From the NCBI GenBank assembly GCA_030849075.1, contig JASAOO010003499.1:16047-80046 (forward strand): DNA of 64,000 bases, given 5' to 3'. The notes below the pieces were generated by a model. That model saw only the letters and a program-made list of their open reading frames with translations, ran no database searches and had not been told where the DNA came from. Every line of letters begins with the position of its first letter. Position 1 is the stretch's first letter. Position numbers and translations under genes: made by a program. The DNA is from Zelonia costaricensis. Taxonomy: Eukaryota; Euglenozoa; Kinetoplastea; Trypanosomatida; Trypanosomatidae. Of this stretch, positions 1 to 13,300 are shown piece by piece.

Positions 1-65
1 CGACACCCTGACAGAGGGGAAAGGAGGAGGAGGGTCTCACGCAACGAGGGTGGAGAAGAGGGGAG

Positions 66-93
66 CACACGCACACACACACACACACACACA
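66..93. repeat. CA dinucleotide microsatellite
   Basis: Uninterrupted or nearly uninterrupted CA units in a non-coding purine-rich stretch. Confidence 0.9.
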
Positions 94-1073
94 AACATAC
101 GACGGGAAACAATCGACACGAAAACGAAAAAAAAAGAGGGTGGAGAAGCACTCTGCACAAAAACTGAAGAAGCAAAAGAGAAACAGCGCCGACAATGGAG
201 CAATACAAGCGGAAAGAGAGAGGGAACGGGTGAGGGGGTGGGAGGGAGCGGCTGGCGTGGCATGATGGGGCTATCAGGCGGCGACGGCGGATGGGTGATC
301 CGCGAGGCACGCGTATACGGAAGTGGTGGCGAAGGGAAATGCTACACGGACACACGCCTACACATAGAGAAAGACTGAAAGCAAAAAAAAAAGGGAGCGG
401 GCAGGACGCGGCAACGAGGTGGGACGGGGAAAGGGGGGAGGGGGGCTGAAGCTGGCGAGGCCGAAGGGGAGAAGTCTGGAGAGGGAGAGAAGGAGGCAAG
501 TAAGCGAGTCACACAGAGCACACGCGCGATATAGAGTGGCGCGTGCGGAGGATACCGAAGAATTCAGAAAGGGAAAGGAAAGCGCAAGAACGGATGCGTG
601 GCGGTTGGGTGAGGGGGAGGGGAAGAGGTCAACCATGTGGCGGCGTTGTCAGTGCGGCACATGCAGCTGCGCGGCTATGAGCACACAGCAGAATAAAGAG
701 AAACAAAGAGAATCAGCACTGGAGCCCTTCTTGCCCCTCATCGTCTTACCTCATGTGTTGAGACCACGAAGAAGCGACAGACAGCGGCAGAGAGGGAGAG
801 ACCAAGGGAGGCCGCGTCACCGCGGTGAAGGCGGCAACAAGGCTCTTGTCCGCTTGAACACAACATGCCTCCCCCCCCTTGTCCCCTCTTTGCCCTATTT
901 ACGCCGCTGATCAGTTGCGATCCGCGCTCCATCGCGGCCCTCGCTCCCCCCGTCTCATGTCGCGCGCCATTCCGACTTACCCCTACGCCCTGCCCGCATC
1001 TACAAACTAAAAGACAAAAGGGGGGAGCTTCCGCTTGCCTGACCGCTCACGTTTCTCTTCTCCATCTATTTTA

Positions 1074-1113
1074 TGTGTGTTTGTGTGTGTGTGTGTGTGT
1101 TTGTGTGTGTGTC
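1074..1113. repeat. TG microsatellite in kinase 3' UTR
   Basis: TG units with two TT interruptions, 8 bases beyond the kinase stop codon on the minus strand (so CA in the transcript). Confidence 0.9.
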
Positions 1114-1120
1114 TGCTTGT

Positions 1121-4100
1121 TCAAACGAGCACGTCCTTGATGAAGGGGTGGTCGAGCAGCTGCTCGCTGGTTGGGCGCTGCTTGTGGTCCAGCGTCAGAC
1201 ACGCCTCCACGAACGAGATGAACTCTTCATCCACCATGTTCGCCGCCGCCAGCTTCTCCCGCAGCACGCTGTACGGCGCCGTCGACACCCGCGGTGGCGG
1301 CAGCGACGTGGCGGCCGCGCGCGACTTGCGCGACGACACGCACGTGTGCGGCGCCATCGTGGGCACGGGCGTGTACAGGCAGTACGGCTCCTCCCCATTG
1401 TCGCCGTCGCCGCCCCGGTCGCCCCGGTCGCGCGGCTGCGGCGGCCCGTCCGTGCCACCCGTCCCGCCGTACTCGTAGATGCAGCCGAACTTGTTGATGA
1501 AGTCGCTCGTGTGGCGGCCCTCCCAGAGCATGCGGCGCGGGAAGGGGGTGCCGCAGACGTACACGATGCGCGCCAGCATCTCCGGCACGGTGTCGGAGGT
1601 GAAGAGAACATCGCCCGTCACCATCTCCACCAAGATCGCGCCCAGCGACCAGATGTCGATGCGGCCGTCGTAGTCGCAGCCGAGCACCACCTCCGGCGCA
1701 CGGTAGCTGCGACTCTGGATGTACGAGCTCAGGTGGTCGCTGAGGAAGCAGCTGCTGCCGAAGTCGATCACCTTCACGATGCAGCGGCTGTACGAGACGA
1801 ACATGATGTTCTCCGGCTTCAGGTCGGTGTGAATGAGGTTCAGCGAGTGCACGTACGTGAGGGCCTCGACGATCTGCCGTGTCAGCCTGCGCAGGCGAGG
1901 GACGGTAAAATAAAACTCCTCCTCCTCCTCGCGGTTGTACTTGCCGTAGTCGTACAGGGTGTCGCGCAACAGCTCCGTCACGAGCATGACGTGCTCCTTG
2001 TAGTAGAACGCGTCGATGAGCCGGATGATGTGGGCCTCGTCGGGGTCCTTCTGGCGGTTCAGCAGGGTCAGCAGTCGAATCTCGTCAAGGGCCTGGTCGA
2101 AGAAGTCCTTCGTGTTGTTGATGATCTTGAGGCAGACCTGGCCGTAGCCGAGCAACTTGCGCTTCCGCCTCTGCTTCGACTTGCCGCTACCACGAGCAGC
2201 AGCATCAGCAGCAGACTCGCCGCCCTTCCACGCCGACGAGCCGGACGACGTCGGGTGCCCGTTGTACCCCGCGCTGGCCGCGCCGCTGCCCTCCTCGCCG
2301 CTGCCGCTGCCCCCAGCGCTGCGCCGCCGCGCCGGTGATGCCTCGGCGCTGCTGTCGCTTCCGTGTTGGTGCTCATCGCCGTCGTCGTCCTCGTCATTGT
2401 CATCGTCTTCGTCGTCGTGCCCCGCGGCGGTGGCCTCCGACGTGGCGTTGCCGTCCTCGTCCTCGTAGATCGGTTCGTGCAAGTCGTAGCAGCGGACGGC
2501 GCGGCTGAAGGTCGCCTTGCCGAGCATCTGGATGATCTCGTACCGCCCGGCAATCACCGTGCCGGCGACGATCGGGAAGTTCTTCTCCTCCTCGAAGCCC
2601 GTCTTGAAGGGGTCCATGATGACACGCAGGTTGAAGGTACCCATCGTCGCCGGGGCACGCTTCTCGCGCACGAGCTGTCGGAAGAGCCGGCGCCGCCCCT
2701 CGCGAGCCTTGACAGCGTCGAAGCGGACCTCGCGCTCCACCTCGACGACGAACTCGTACGGTGACGTGGGTTGGAAGGTCGACGTGTCGGTCTGCGCCGT
2801 CGCCGCATCGATCTCGTCGTAGGCACCGGCGTCGAAGCCCCGCCGCGTGACGAGGGCCGGTCCTGCGGCGTTGGAGCTGAGGTGCTCGCCACTGTGAATG
2901 CACGCGTCGAACTGGCGCTGCAGTAGCCGCGCTTGCTGCTCCGTCACACCACCACCGTAGGGGAAGGACGGGACGCGGTACACCTTCAGCGACGAGGAGG
3001 AGGACTGCGCGGCGGCGCGGGCAGTCTTGTTGCGCGTCTGCACCGAGGCCAACACCTCCTCATCGTCGTCATCGCCGTCGACGTCGGCGTCAGAGTCCGC
3101 ATTTTGGTCGGGTGAGCCGCCGCTACTGCTGCCACTGTGGTCACCGGCGATGCGCCGAGTGAGGCCCTCCGGCTTCCACGTGGAGGCCACCACCTCGCGG
3201 TAGGCCGTGCGGTTGACGGGCTTGAAGAGCACCTGCGTCTTGACGCCGTCGTACGAGGTGCCGTCGTCGTCGTCCGGCTCGTCCTCCATGTCGTCCTCGT
3301 CGGCCGCGAGCGTCACCGGCGGGGCGTTGCGGGCGCGGGCCACAGGGGCGGTGGACTGCAGACGTGCGGCGAGACGGCCCCCCGCCCCCGCCGCCTCCGC
3401 CACATCGTCTTCGTCATCGCCGTCGTTCGCGTCGTCGCCGTCGTCCGCGGCGTGGGCACGGGGGGCGGCGGGCTGGGAGGCGGCCGCTGCGGCCCGCGCT
3501 GCCGCACCAGCGAGCGTCTTGCCGTCGTCCTTCCCGGAGATGCGGCGCGCTGCCAGGCCGCTTGAGGCGGAGGGCTGTGCGAGCTTCGCAGAGCCGGCAG
3601 CGCTGCCAGCCGACAATGCGGCCGGGATGTCGGTGAGCTGCTCTATGAGGTCGGTGCCAGCCATGGGGTCGGCGTGCTTGCTTGCCAAGGACGGGCGTCC
3701 CGACGTGGCTCCGGCGGTGATGGCGGACGCCGCGTTGGCGTTGCCGGCATCGCGCGCCTGGCTGGACGGGTTGAGACTGTTCATGTTCGTGCCGTTGCCC
3801 TCGTCGCCGTGCACGCGGGTCTCTATCGCGTGCATGAGGGCCTCGTACGAGTTGCGCTGCTCCAGCGAGCTCGTCCGGCGCCGCGCGGCGTTGGTGGCCT
3901 CGAGCATCGACTTGGCCAGCGCCTTGAGCTCTTCAATCACGGACTCCGTCGTCGATGCGGCGGCCGAGCCGCCTGCGGAAGGCGCAGCACCAGAGGAAGC
4001 ACCGGCAGCGGCGGACGCGTTGGTGGCAGCGAGAGAGCCGCTCCCGTTCGCCGCCCGGGCGGCGTCGCCGTTCAGGACGTCGTGCGGGTACGCGGCAGAG

Positions 4101-4199
4101 AAGGCGGACCCGTTCTGCCCCGCTGTCGTGAAGGGCGTCGCCACCGCGCTGGAGGTGCTCGACACACCCGTCATCGTCGCTGGCAGTCCCGCCGCTGTC

Positions 4200-4230
<31 letters not shown>

Positions 4231-4354
4231 CTAACGAAGACGACGACACCGGTCCCGCCGTGCGGGCTGAGCGGCGTGCGGCGCCGAAGTTGTTGCCGCT
4301 GCTTCCCAGCCCCGCTCCCGGCGCGGACGCTGTGGCGGTTTGATGCGCACTCAT
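1121..4354 (-). CDS. DYRK-family (plant-like DYRKP type) protein kinase
   Basis: Predicted 1077-residue serine/threonine-type kinase of the CMGC group. The first ~600 residues are Ala/Ser/Gly-rich and probably disordered. The catalytic domain starts with TGFEEEKNFPIVAG followed by the glycine loop LGKATFSRAV. The beta-3 lysine is in VCLKIINN, followed by KDFFDQALDEIRLL. The catalytic loop is HTDLKPENI (D844), the metal site is DFG (D864), and the activation segment is SSYIQSRSYRAPEV (Tyr878). These strings resemble, from memory, the DYRKP class of plants, algae and protists. Only the second Tyr of the DYRK Tyr-x-Tyr pair is kept. About 120 acidic/Ser-rich residues are inserted between beta-2 and beta-3, and a Gly/Asp-rich insert lies in the C-lobe. 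The start is the ATG at 4354; the longer frame begins with TTG. Substrate and location cannot be told from sequence. Confidence 0.9.
4198..4230 (-). repeat. Trinucleotide repeat coding for poly-Ala in the kinase
   Basis: A GCA/GCT-type run (CAG on the plus strand) within the kinase N-terminal region, read as alanines on the minus strand. It is likely length-polymorphic and lies in a predicted disordered segment. Confidence 0.8.
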
Positions 4355-4358
4355 GTCC

Positions 4359-4434
4359 CTGTGGCGAGGCGCACACGGGTCGAGCAACAGAGAGAGAGAT
4401 GGAGAGAGAAGGAGAAGGTGGGGAGGGGGGGGCG
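4359..4434 (-). promoter_or_regulatory. Candidate spliced-leader acceptor for the kinase gene
   Basis: On the minus strand a CT-rich tract (complement of about 4385-4434) is followed by the first good AG, at the complement of 4359-4360, only four bases before the ATG. Pyrimidine tract plus AG is the known trans-splicing signal in trypanosomatids; actual use is inferred. Confidence 0.4.
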
Positions 4435-5088
4435 AGCGGTGAGGGTCTTGGACTGGTGCAAGCGAGTGTTGCGGCTATTGTGTATTCTTCCTTTTGGTGC
4501 GTGTGTGTGTGTGTGTATGTGGAGGGTCAAGCAGAAAATGTCGCCTTGTGAAGAGCCAGGTGTACTCGCCGGCTCTCTGCGTGCGTGCGTGGGGAGGGGG
4601 AGGGGGTGAGGAAGAAAGGGGGGGTGGGGGTGAGACTCCGTCCAACCACCGCGCAGAAGCGTCACGAAGAAGAAGGTGCGACAGCAGGGATCGGTGCTGC
4701 GGAGGCAAGAGAGAGAAGCGAGGCTTAGAGCGGGGGGAAGGAGACGAGATGTACACGATGCACTCAGTCGCCGCGCGTCGAGGTGCTTGGAGGAAGGTGA
4801 ATGGTCTGATGTGGGAGAGAGGGAGGGGGGGCAAGTAAAGATGAGAAAAAAAAAAGGAAAACAGAAGCGGGGAGACGAGTAGACGCAGGGGCAGCGACGC
4901 TGTTGACGGCGGTGCGGGGGGAGGGAGGAGGAGAAGAGAGAGAATGAGGGCGGGTTTGCGTTGTCTGCGAGACAAGCGAAGGTGGAAGAGGCGGGTGTGG
5001 CAGTGCGTGGTGGCAGCGCAGGAACGTGAAACCGCCGCCGGAGGAGGAGGAAGAGTCTCTAATAAAATGGAAGAGAGGGGAGCGAAGA

Positions 5089-5136
5089 ACACACACACAC
5101 ACACACACACGCAAACACACACAGACACACGCAGAC
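5089..5136. repeat. CA microsatellite
   Basis: CA units interrupted by single G or A substitutions. Confidence 0.9.
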
Positions 5137-7398
5137 ACGGTGATGGGGGAGAGACGAGTGGTGTGCTGGACTGGACCAGAGCACCGACGACGAAGCCAAA
5201 CAAGGACGAGAAGAAACGAAGAAGGTGGGACAGGTGGAGAGACGTGGTAAAGCAGCAGCAGCAGTAGACCGTAGGAGGCGGCGGAAAGAGAAGGGAGCGG
5301 GAAAGGGAGGTGAGGAGGACACCAAGAGGGTGGGGGTGGGGGGGGAGGTGGGGGGGCGGTGATGGACGACACCACACCAGCACGCGCCACGACAGCGATG
5401 CGCCGACGGCACACTATGAAAAAGAAGTCGGTGCGCACACGCCCACGCGCCAAACAGAATCAACGAGGGAAGGGAAAACAAAAAGACAGGCTGAGCGAGG
5501 GGACGGTGAGCGATGGGGTGTCGATGTAGTTCGCGCGCGCACGCTCCGAACACACGCCGGCGACGTCCACGTTCACGTCTTCCTACGTTACTCTGTCTTT
5601 TTTCTTTTATTCTTCTATCGCGCGGCTCCGCGGTGTATCGGCTTCGCTGTCGTCGTTGTGGGTACCACGGCTGCAGCGAATGCTGTTGCACGTCCTTCTG
5701 ATGCCTTATGAGCGGCTTCAGTACCACTACCCCGCGCCGGCCGGTGCTGGCGATGTTGCGACGTGGCTACAGCAGCGGGAGGGGGGGACGAGAGTGGGTG
5801 CGCCACAATGGCAGGCGTGTGGGGTCAACCAGAGCGATCCGCTGCGCTGCCACGCGACTGGAGCCGTGGTGGGCAGCTCACGCCGTTCCGGAGAGGAAGA
5901 GTTCGCGTATCTGAAAACAGAGAGAGTGAGCAAAGATCCAGGTCACACACACACACGCGCGCGCACAGGCAAGCTGCGGAAAGGGGGGAGGGGGTTTGGA
6001 GGGGCCCAGAGAGAAGACTAGAGAGAGAAGAGCCAAATAAAGCTAAACCAGAGAGGAGTTCTAGTAGACGCGTACACGAGCGCTGGCGATGTGTGAGTGT
6101 GCGTGTGTATGCGTGAATGGAGGGGGGGGGAGTTCGAATGCAGACGAGCGGTATGACAGAGTTCGGGGTAGAGAGGGGGGAGGGAGGGGTGCGGAGCTGT
6201 AGTTGGCATTGGGGGAGGGGGGTGGAATGCTGCCGTACCGCAACGTGACCTCCCCCCCCCCCTGTCCTACCGCGGAGAGGTGCCAGCCAGTGACAGCGTG
6301 CAGGGGCGACACCAGGCGTCGCCATGTGTGTGCCACCGCCCCCCCCCCCGCCCCATTTTTCTCACCTTGCACCGCCCCTGAAGCCCCCTTCTCAGCGACG
6401 CGGGGGGGCGGAGTGGGTTGGGGTGGGGGGGGGGAGGACCCTCCCGACAAAGGCGGAAGACAGAGGCACAGGAGGCTACACCGGAAAGGGCGGCCCAAAC
6501 ATGCGCGCATGGAGGACTGCACATGGGCCGATGCTGTGGTGGTGGCATCCTCCTCTCTGTCACGCTCACCTTCTCTCTTCTGTTGTTGCTCCTTGGCTGA
6601 CCTTCGTTGTTGTTGGATTTCGATGAGCACCAACATGGCGCGTTGGTGGCCCCTGGTGCAGCTAAAGCAGGACGGTGCGCACGCGCGGGACGGGGGTGAG
6701 CTGAGCTGGAGCAACACCGAAACAAGGAGTCCGCCAGACACACACACACACACACACAGGCACGCACGCACATACTTTACATCATTGCTAGTCTACAAGC
6801 GGGTGAGAGGGCGTAGAAGGAGGGGGGAAGGGGGGCAGAGGACGGCTCAGACCGAAGCATGTGTGCGTGCGTACGTGTGCGGAGATGTGTTTGTGTGGTT
6901 GGGTGTTGTACATCCAAGAGAGAAAGGATGGGGAGAGGGAGGAAGCGGGTGTGCGCGGGAAGGGGGGGAAGGGGTGGACGCCGTTGGCACGGCGCTGTAG
7001 GAGCACCGGACAAGAGCAGAAGATGACATCGAGTGCGGGGCGGAGTACGCTACAGCAAAACAGACAACCAAAAACAAGAAACACGGAGCATCACACCTCG
7101 TGCACACGCAGAGAGAGTGTGCGTGTGACAAGGGCGTTCTGCGCACACACGCTGATGTAAAGCGAGAGAGAGAGCGTGGCAACGGAGTGGCGGCGCCACA
7201 CGGGGGGCACACAGACGCGACACGCCCGCGATGCAAGAGGCGCAGTACACGAGGAAAGAAGAGAATGGGCAACACGGTCGAAGGCACTCAGACAGTCAAC
7301 CACTACCACCGAAATTGTATCCACCGACTCGGCCAGAGCTCCGAGCAAAGGCTGCTCAGCACAAACACACGAGCACACGCTGAAAGAAAAAGAAGGCT

Positions 7399-10300
7399 CT
7401 AGTCATCCAAGGCACAGAGGGCGGCCACACCGCGCAGCGTCCAGTGGTCGCCTGGCACGCCGTCCAGCGAGGGCAAGCTCAGACTGGTGACGTAGTTGGT
7501 GGACACGCCGGTGGTCGACAGCGTGCCGGCGCGGGTGCGCACCTTGTACAAGGGGCACTCATACACCGGCGCCGCCGACGCGGGGGCTGCAGCGGCCTTG
7601 GCCTTGTCGCCGGCCGCCTCCTCGACGACGACGACGGGCTCGAAGTGGATGACGGGAAGCTCCACGGTGAGGGCGCCTGGCGCAGCCTCCACGAGACCGC
7701 CGCGCGCCGTGTCCCAGCCGCAGCCCTCGAGGTACAAGCCGTTCACGTACGCGCCCACCACCGGGGTGGGTGGCTCCGTCGCCGCGTCGCCGTCGTACGC
7801 GGCGTTGGCGGCCGCGACAGACGCGGCCTCGTCCGGGGCCAGGGCGCGGAAGTGGAGCTGCAGGGAGTCGATCGGGACCTGCAGCGCGCGGCTGCGGGCC
7901 TGCAGCAGTGCCGTGACGAAGCCCTGCGGGAAGAAGACGCCCGAGAGCCAGAAGCACGGCGGCTGGCCCGACGCACCCCAGCGGCGCACAAAGCTGACGC
8001 GGCGCAGGAGGTCCTCCATGTAGGAGCCGAGCGGGCGCAGACTGAGGTAGCCCACCTGTGACCACAGCTCCGGCACCTGGTTGAAGGCGAGGCGCTGCAT
8101 CATGAGCTCCAGCCGCGCCGTCACCACCACCTCGCCCTTCAGCGCACGGATCAGCTCCACCAGTGAGCTGCGCATGCGTGTCAGCAGCCGGTTGTAGAGG
8201 TCCGTCTCGTGCGACAGCAGCGTCTGCAGCGGGGCGGGATCGGCCACAAGGCCGTGCGGCGGCGGCGCCAACAGGCTGCCGGTCGGCGAGGAGGGCACGC
8301 TGAGCACAGCCTCCTTCCGGGGCAACAGCTCCGGCAGCTGGTCCAGCAACTTGCGCGCGACCGCTGCCACCGGGTGCTCCTCCGGCGCCTCCTCTGCCGC
8401 CGCCTCCTCCGTGTCGTTGGGGCTGCCGCTGCTGTCCCGCTTGCTCCCGCGGTGGGCTCCGGCACCGCCACCACCACCACCACTTGCACCAGCGCCACCA
8501 GCGTTCATCGCGACGAGTGCGTTGACGAGGCCGGTGGACAGCTGATGCTCAACGGAGAGCGTGGCGTTGTCGTGCAGGCCGAACCGCGTCGGCCCCTCGC
8601 TCGCCTCCTCCGCCTGCGCCGCATCGTCCGCGCCGCCACCGCCGAAGGCGAGCTCGGCGTGCTGCAGCAGCCCGATGTGGCTCAACCCCTCCGGTGGGAA
8701 CGCTGGCGGCGCGATGGCGTCCTGCGCGGCGCCGCCGCCGTCGCCGCCCGCCCCCGCCGCACCGGTGGTGACGTCAAAGAAGCGCCGCGTGAGCACCTGC
8801 AGGCACCGCGTGTCCCACTCGTCCGTCACGCGCCCGCCGTAGTCGATGGTGCCGAGCATGTAGCACAGCTCCTCCGTCGGCAGGGACGCCGCCGCGGCAC
8901 CGCTGCTGCGGCTCAGTGCGCCGCCGCGGGAGAGGGCGGTGCGCACCGTCGCGAGGCCGGCCACGAAGTCGGCCATGCCCCAGTCGTACGCGATGTTCCA
9001 CCCCAGCGGGCGGTACCGCCGCCGCTCCATCACCGTGCCGTGGTAGAAGGCGAGGGTCCAGATAAGCCGCTGCAGCACTGGATGCGGCGCCGCACCGCCC
9101 ACCAGGTCGGCGGCTGTCGGCGCCGACGTCGCGTTGAGAGTGCCGGCGAAGATGGAGATTTCGCTCCCGCCGTCGACCGCGTCGACGTCCGCCCCGCCCC
9201 CGGCGGCGACCCACGCGTCGGCAACCACCGCGCTGCGCAGCGTGTTGAGCACCTTGCCGCGCAGCCCCATCGGCGGCTCCTGCGTCAGCTTCAGTCCCGC
9301 CTGCAGCACCACCGGCGGGAAGCTCGGAGACGGGTTGCTCGTCAGCCAGAGCCGGAAGTCGGCGTGCACCTCGTTCGGGTTCATACTCTCGACGAGCTGC
9401 TGCAGCTGCGGCATCCACGAGGCGTAGACGTGGCAGTTCTGAAGGTACACCCACGCCCCCTCCCGCTGTCCGTCCTGGATCATCTGCGTCGCGCGCTTGT
9501 CCTGGTCCTGGCCAAGCGACAGCATGTACTTGCGCGCGCCAAAGCCGTGCTCCTCCGCGAAGTTGACGAAGAGCGAGGTGGGGTCGGCGCCGGCCGACAA
9601 GATGAAGATGATCGGTGTCATCTTGGTGCTGTCCAGGAAGGCTTCCTCGAGGTCGAACGGCGGGGCCACGGTGTACCGCTGCCCGAGTGCGTCGACGACG
9701 AGCTCGGCTGCCATGTAGTGCAGCTTGTTCGGGCGCAGGACCTTGACGGCGATGGTGCGGTGCCAGCGAGACAGCGCCGCGAGGGACTCCGGCATGCGCG
9801 TCAGCACCTCGGCCCCGTACGTCGCCGTGAACCACGCCGTCCACGGTAGCGCGCCGGTGCCCTCCACAGTCGAGGGTGCCGACGCCGGTGCGGCGCCGTC
9901 CGAGAGCGAGGCGAGGAAGCTCTCCTGCACGGCGGCGAAGGCGGTGAGACCGCACATTGCCCCGAAGTCCACCCACGTCCCGCTCGTCAGGTACCCAGGA
10001 CGCCCCGCCGCGGCCGCGAAGGCCGGTGGGAGCGGCCGACCAGCGCCGCCGCGCAAGAAGAGGTCCCACTCCTCGGCTGTGATGTCGCCGGTGCTTCGCA
10101 GCAGCGTCGTCGTCAGCACAAAGCTGAAGAGCAGCTTGTGCGGCCCGAAGAGACCGCGGCAGAGCACGCGGTAGCTCGTCCAGGTCACCTCCTCCACCAG
10201 CATCGCAACGCGAGCGTGCACCTCCTCCTCCGACATGGCCGCCGCCGCCTCTTCGTCTTCCTCTGCGAAGGCGGGGTTGGGCGCGCCAATCGCGCCGGCA

Positions 10301-13300
10301 CCGCTGACGTTGCCGGGGCTCATGGTGTACGACTCGGGTGGCACAAGACTGACGTGGCGGCTGCGCCCCTCCCCCAGACTCAAGCTGGCGCGGCCGCCGG
10401 ATGCCGCAGCCGCAGCAGCCGCGGCCCCGGTGGTGGACAGCACCGACGACTGCCGGTTCGACAGCTGCACAAGCTGCTGCAGGGCGCGGGAGGGCCGCGT
10501 GCCGACGAGGACGGACACGACGAGGTTCTTGAAGAAGGGGAGGGAGTACTCGTACATGGGGTCCACCTTGGCCATCTGCGCAATGGCGCCGTAGAGCAGC
10601 GAGCCGCGCACGGCGAGCGGGCGGTACACGTCGCGGGTCGCGTTGATCGTCTTGTTCGTCTCCTCCACGGCAGCCAGCTCCACCGCGATCTTCTCGGACG
10701 TTGCCTTGGATGTCTGCAGGGCCTGGATGAGCTCCACGTTGTCCAGGACGTCGCCGGTCGCGTCGCTCAGCTGCTGCAGCACCTGCGCCTCCAGGGCCGA
10801 GATCTCCTCCCGGTTCGCCGCGATGGAGATGACGCAGCGGTCGCCGCGCTGCTGCAGCAGGGCCCGCTCGGAGCCGACGATGTCGGCCAGCAGCTGCTCC
10901 TCCAGGCCCTCGCGCGTCACGGTAAAGTCGATCACTGTCAGCTTCACCTGCAGCTCAGGCGTCAGAACGGGGTTCGCGAGCTTCGTGGTGATGTAGAGGT
11001 GGAAGCGGTCGTCGTACGTTACCTCGCGGTCGCCCAGGGTAACGACGTCGCGGCCGGCGACGCGGCGCACCTGCTTGAGCAGGATCGGGTCCAGGGCGGC
11101 GTCCAGGGTCTCCCCAACGTCCTCGAGCAGCACGGCCTGCCCCTTCTGCACGGCGTTCTCTATCTGCCGCATAAAGTTGGGGGTGGTCAGCTTCAGCTGC
11201 AGGAGGCCAGCGGCGCCGCTGCTGCGGCTGCGCTCGAGCTTGCGCACAAACGCGTTGGCCTGGCCCTGCGGATCGATCATGTAGCAGCACTGTGTCGTGC
11301 GGTGCAGAATCGTGGCGTTCTGGATCGAGTACGTGTCGCGCGGCAGCGACTGCAGCGCCCACTGCTGCACCGTGGCCTCCGCCTCGATGCTCTCGAGGGC
11401 GTAGGTGGGGTCGAAGGGGATGCCGAGCCGCGTGCACTGCGCGCGCCAGTGCGACACAAGGTCCTCGCGGTAGTCCAGCGGGAATGGCCCGAGGTAGCCG
11501 ACGCAGCCGGCCGCCAGTGCGGCCGTGCCCTCGACGCAGCCCAGCTGCTGCTCCAGCGTTACCAGCGCCGCCTCCCACCGCCCACGCTCGGAGGCGAGGC
11601 CGGAGATGAGCTGGTCCGCCCGCACGAGTCGGGCCATGGCGGTCTCGATCTGACGCTGGAAGTCGTCGGCCTTCTGCTGCGCCGCGGCGGCCGCGGCCTG
11701 CAGGGCGGCGATGTGGTCCAGCACCTTCTGCAGCGCCACCTGCTTCGCCTCCAGCTCCCGCCGCGCCACCTCGACCTTCTTCTCCGCCTCCGCCAGCCGC
11801 GCCCGCTTCGGCGCGATTTCCTTTGCAACAAAGTAGTACTTGTACATGGCGTGCACCCACATGCACATGGACCGGCACGGCAGCGACGTCTTCTCGATCA
11901 CGTCCGGCACGAAGTCGGGGTCCTGCACAAAGACAGCGAGCTTGCGGATGCAGGCGGCGGTGATGGAGTCGCGCGGGTAGCCGGTGAGGCGGGAGATGAA
12001 GTCGAACTTGCCGAGACACACCTTCGCGCTCGGCCACCCCTCTTTTTCATTGAGCAGGACAAGCACCGCGTTCATCGTCTTCTCGACGTTGCTCGGTGGC
12101 GTCGTGAAGGTCTTGATCTCTTGAATGTCCTTGGCGCTGAGCGTCTCGAGCGCCTGCTCGGCCGCCTCGAGCGCGGGCAGCGCCTGCTGCAAGCCCTCCT
12201 CGCACTCCCGGCGGATCGACTCGGCCTCGTTCATCAGCGCCTGCGCCGCCGCCTCCTCCCGCGACTGCGCCTCCTTCATGTGGTCCGCCTCCTTCTGCTC
12301 GCCCGCCAGCGTCCTCTTCTGCTCCTCGACCTGCTTCGCCGCGGCGGCGAGGCCCGGCTGCATCTCGCGGATCTGCTGCTGCAGCACGCCGATGGTGGCG
12401 TTGGCCGAATCGAGCTTCTCGAGCCCGTTGCGGTAGCGGTTGGCGCTCGTCTGCAGGTCGTGCCGCAGCCGCCGGCCCATCGTCCGGTAGAGCGTGAGCA
12501 CGGCCAGGTAGCTGGTCGGGGTCACGTGGGTGCGGCGCCGGTGCTGGGCAAGCAGCCGCTCCGCCGCGGCCTTGACGGTGGACTGCAGGAACACCATCAG
12601 CGCGGCAAGACGGTCCGTGTCTGGAGCCTGCACCTCCTGCTGCTGCTGCTGCCGTTGCTGCTCCGCGTGCGCCTCCGACAGCGTCGACTGCGCGACGGCA
12701 CGCAGGGCGTCCTGCGGCCACTCCGAGAACCAGTCGATCGTGGTGCAGTTCACCAGCGCCGGGAACATGCGCAGTCGGTCACGGAACTCGCCGCTCATGG
12801 GCGACATGCACAGACACAGGTGGAAGCGCTCGCGGCACTGCGAGACGAAGAACTCGTAGACGCTGGCGCGGGTGTCGGGGCGGCCGGCGGAGAGGGTGGC
12901 CTCGCGGCAGCACCGCACAATCGTCTCCATGTCCTCCAGCCCCATCATCCCCGGCACCTCGCCGGTATTGAGAAGGTTGTTGATGTCCTCCAGCATCTCG
13001 CTGTGAACGAGCTGCGGGTCTGAGAGGAGGAAGACCACCTCCTTGCCCCGCGCCCCCGCGTCGAGCAGTACCTTGCGCACCTCGTCGCGGAACTCCACGA
13101 TGCCGTAGTTGCGCGCAATGTGCACCGTCTGGACGTCCATGCCCATCATGAAGGCGGCGAGGCGGCAGAGCGAGGAGCGGCCGCTGCCACCCACGCCGAC
13201 CAGCAGCGCGTGGCCGCGGGGCTGGCTGACGATGCGGCAGATGCGCGACAGGTGCTGCACCGCCTGCTCAAAGAAGACCAGATTCATCGCTGTCGGGCTC

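Larger units (their letters stand above)
1..1120. other. Intergenic / 3' flank of the kinase gene
   Basis: No supportable gene. The plus strand is purine-rich in the first ~700 bases, so the transcribed minus strand is pyrimidine-rich here, as expected for the 3' UTR and processing region between two minus-strand genes. It contains a CA microsatellite near 66-93 and a TG microsatellite at 1074-1113 that begins just beyond the kinase stop codon. Open frames here are low-complexity (Arg/Glu/Lys-rich or Ser/Pro-rich) and lack any recognisable domain. Confidence 0.7.
4355..7398. other. Long intergenic region, dynein to kinase
   Basis: Three kilobases without a convincing gene. Plus-strand sequence is dominated by purine runs, G-runs, CA microsatellites (about 5089-5136 and 6740-6775) and C-runs. 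Frames on both strands are Ser/Pro/Cys or Arg/Glu low complexity. It should hold the dynein 3' UTR, its polyadenylation sites, and the kinase 5' flank. Confidence 0.7.

Noticed and set aside
1073..2338. 421-codon plus-strand frame antisense to the kinase
   Set aside because: It is a GC-rich shadow of the kinase gene; the minus strand carries all kinase motifs.
4475..5453. Two overlapping ~230-300-codon minus-strand frames between dynein and kinase
   Set aside because: They are entirely Ser/Pro/Leu/Cys/Val low complexity from pyrimidine and TG/CA tracts.
10138..13023. 961-codon plus-strand frame antisense to the dynein gene
   Set aside because: It is an Arg/Leu/Gly/His-rich shadow frame produced by high GC at codon third positions of the dynein gene.
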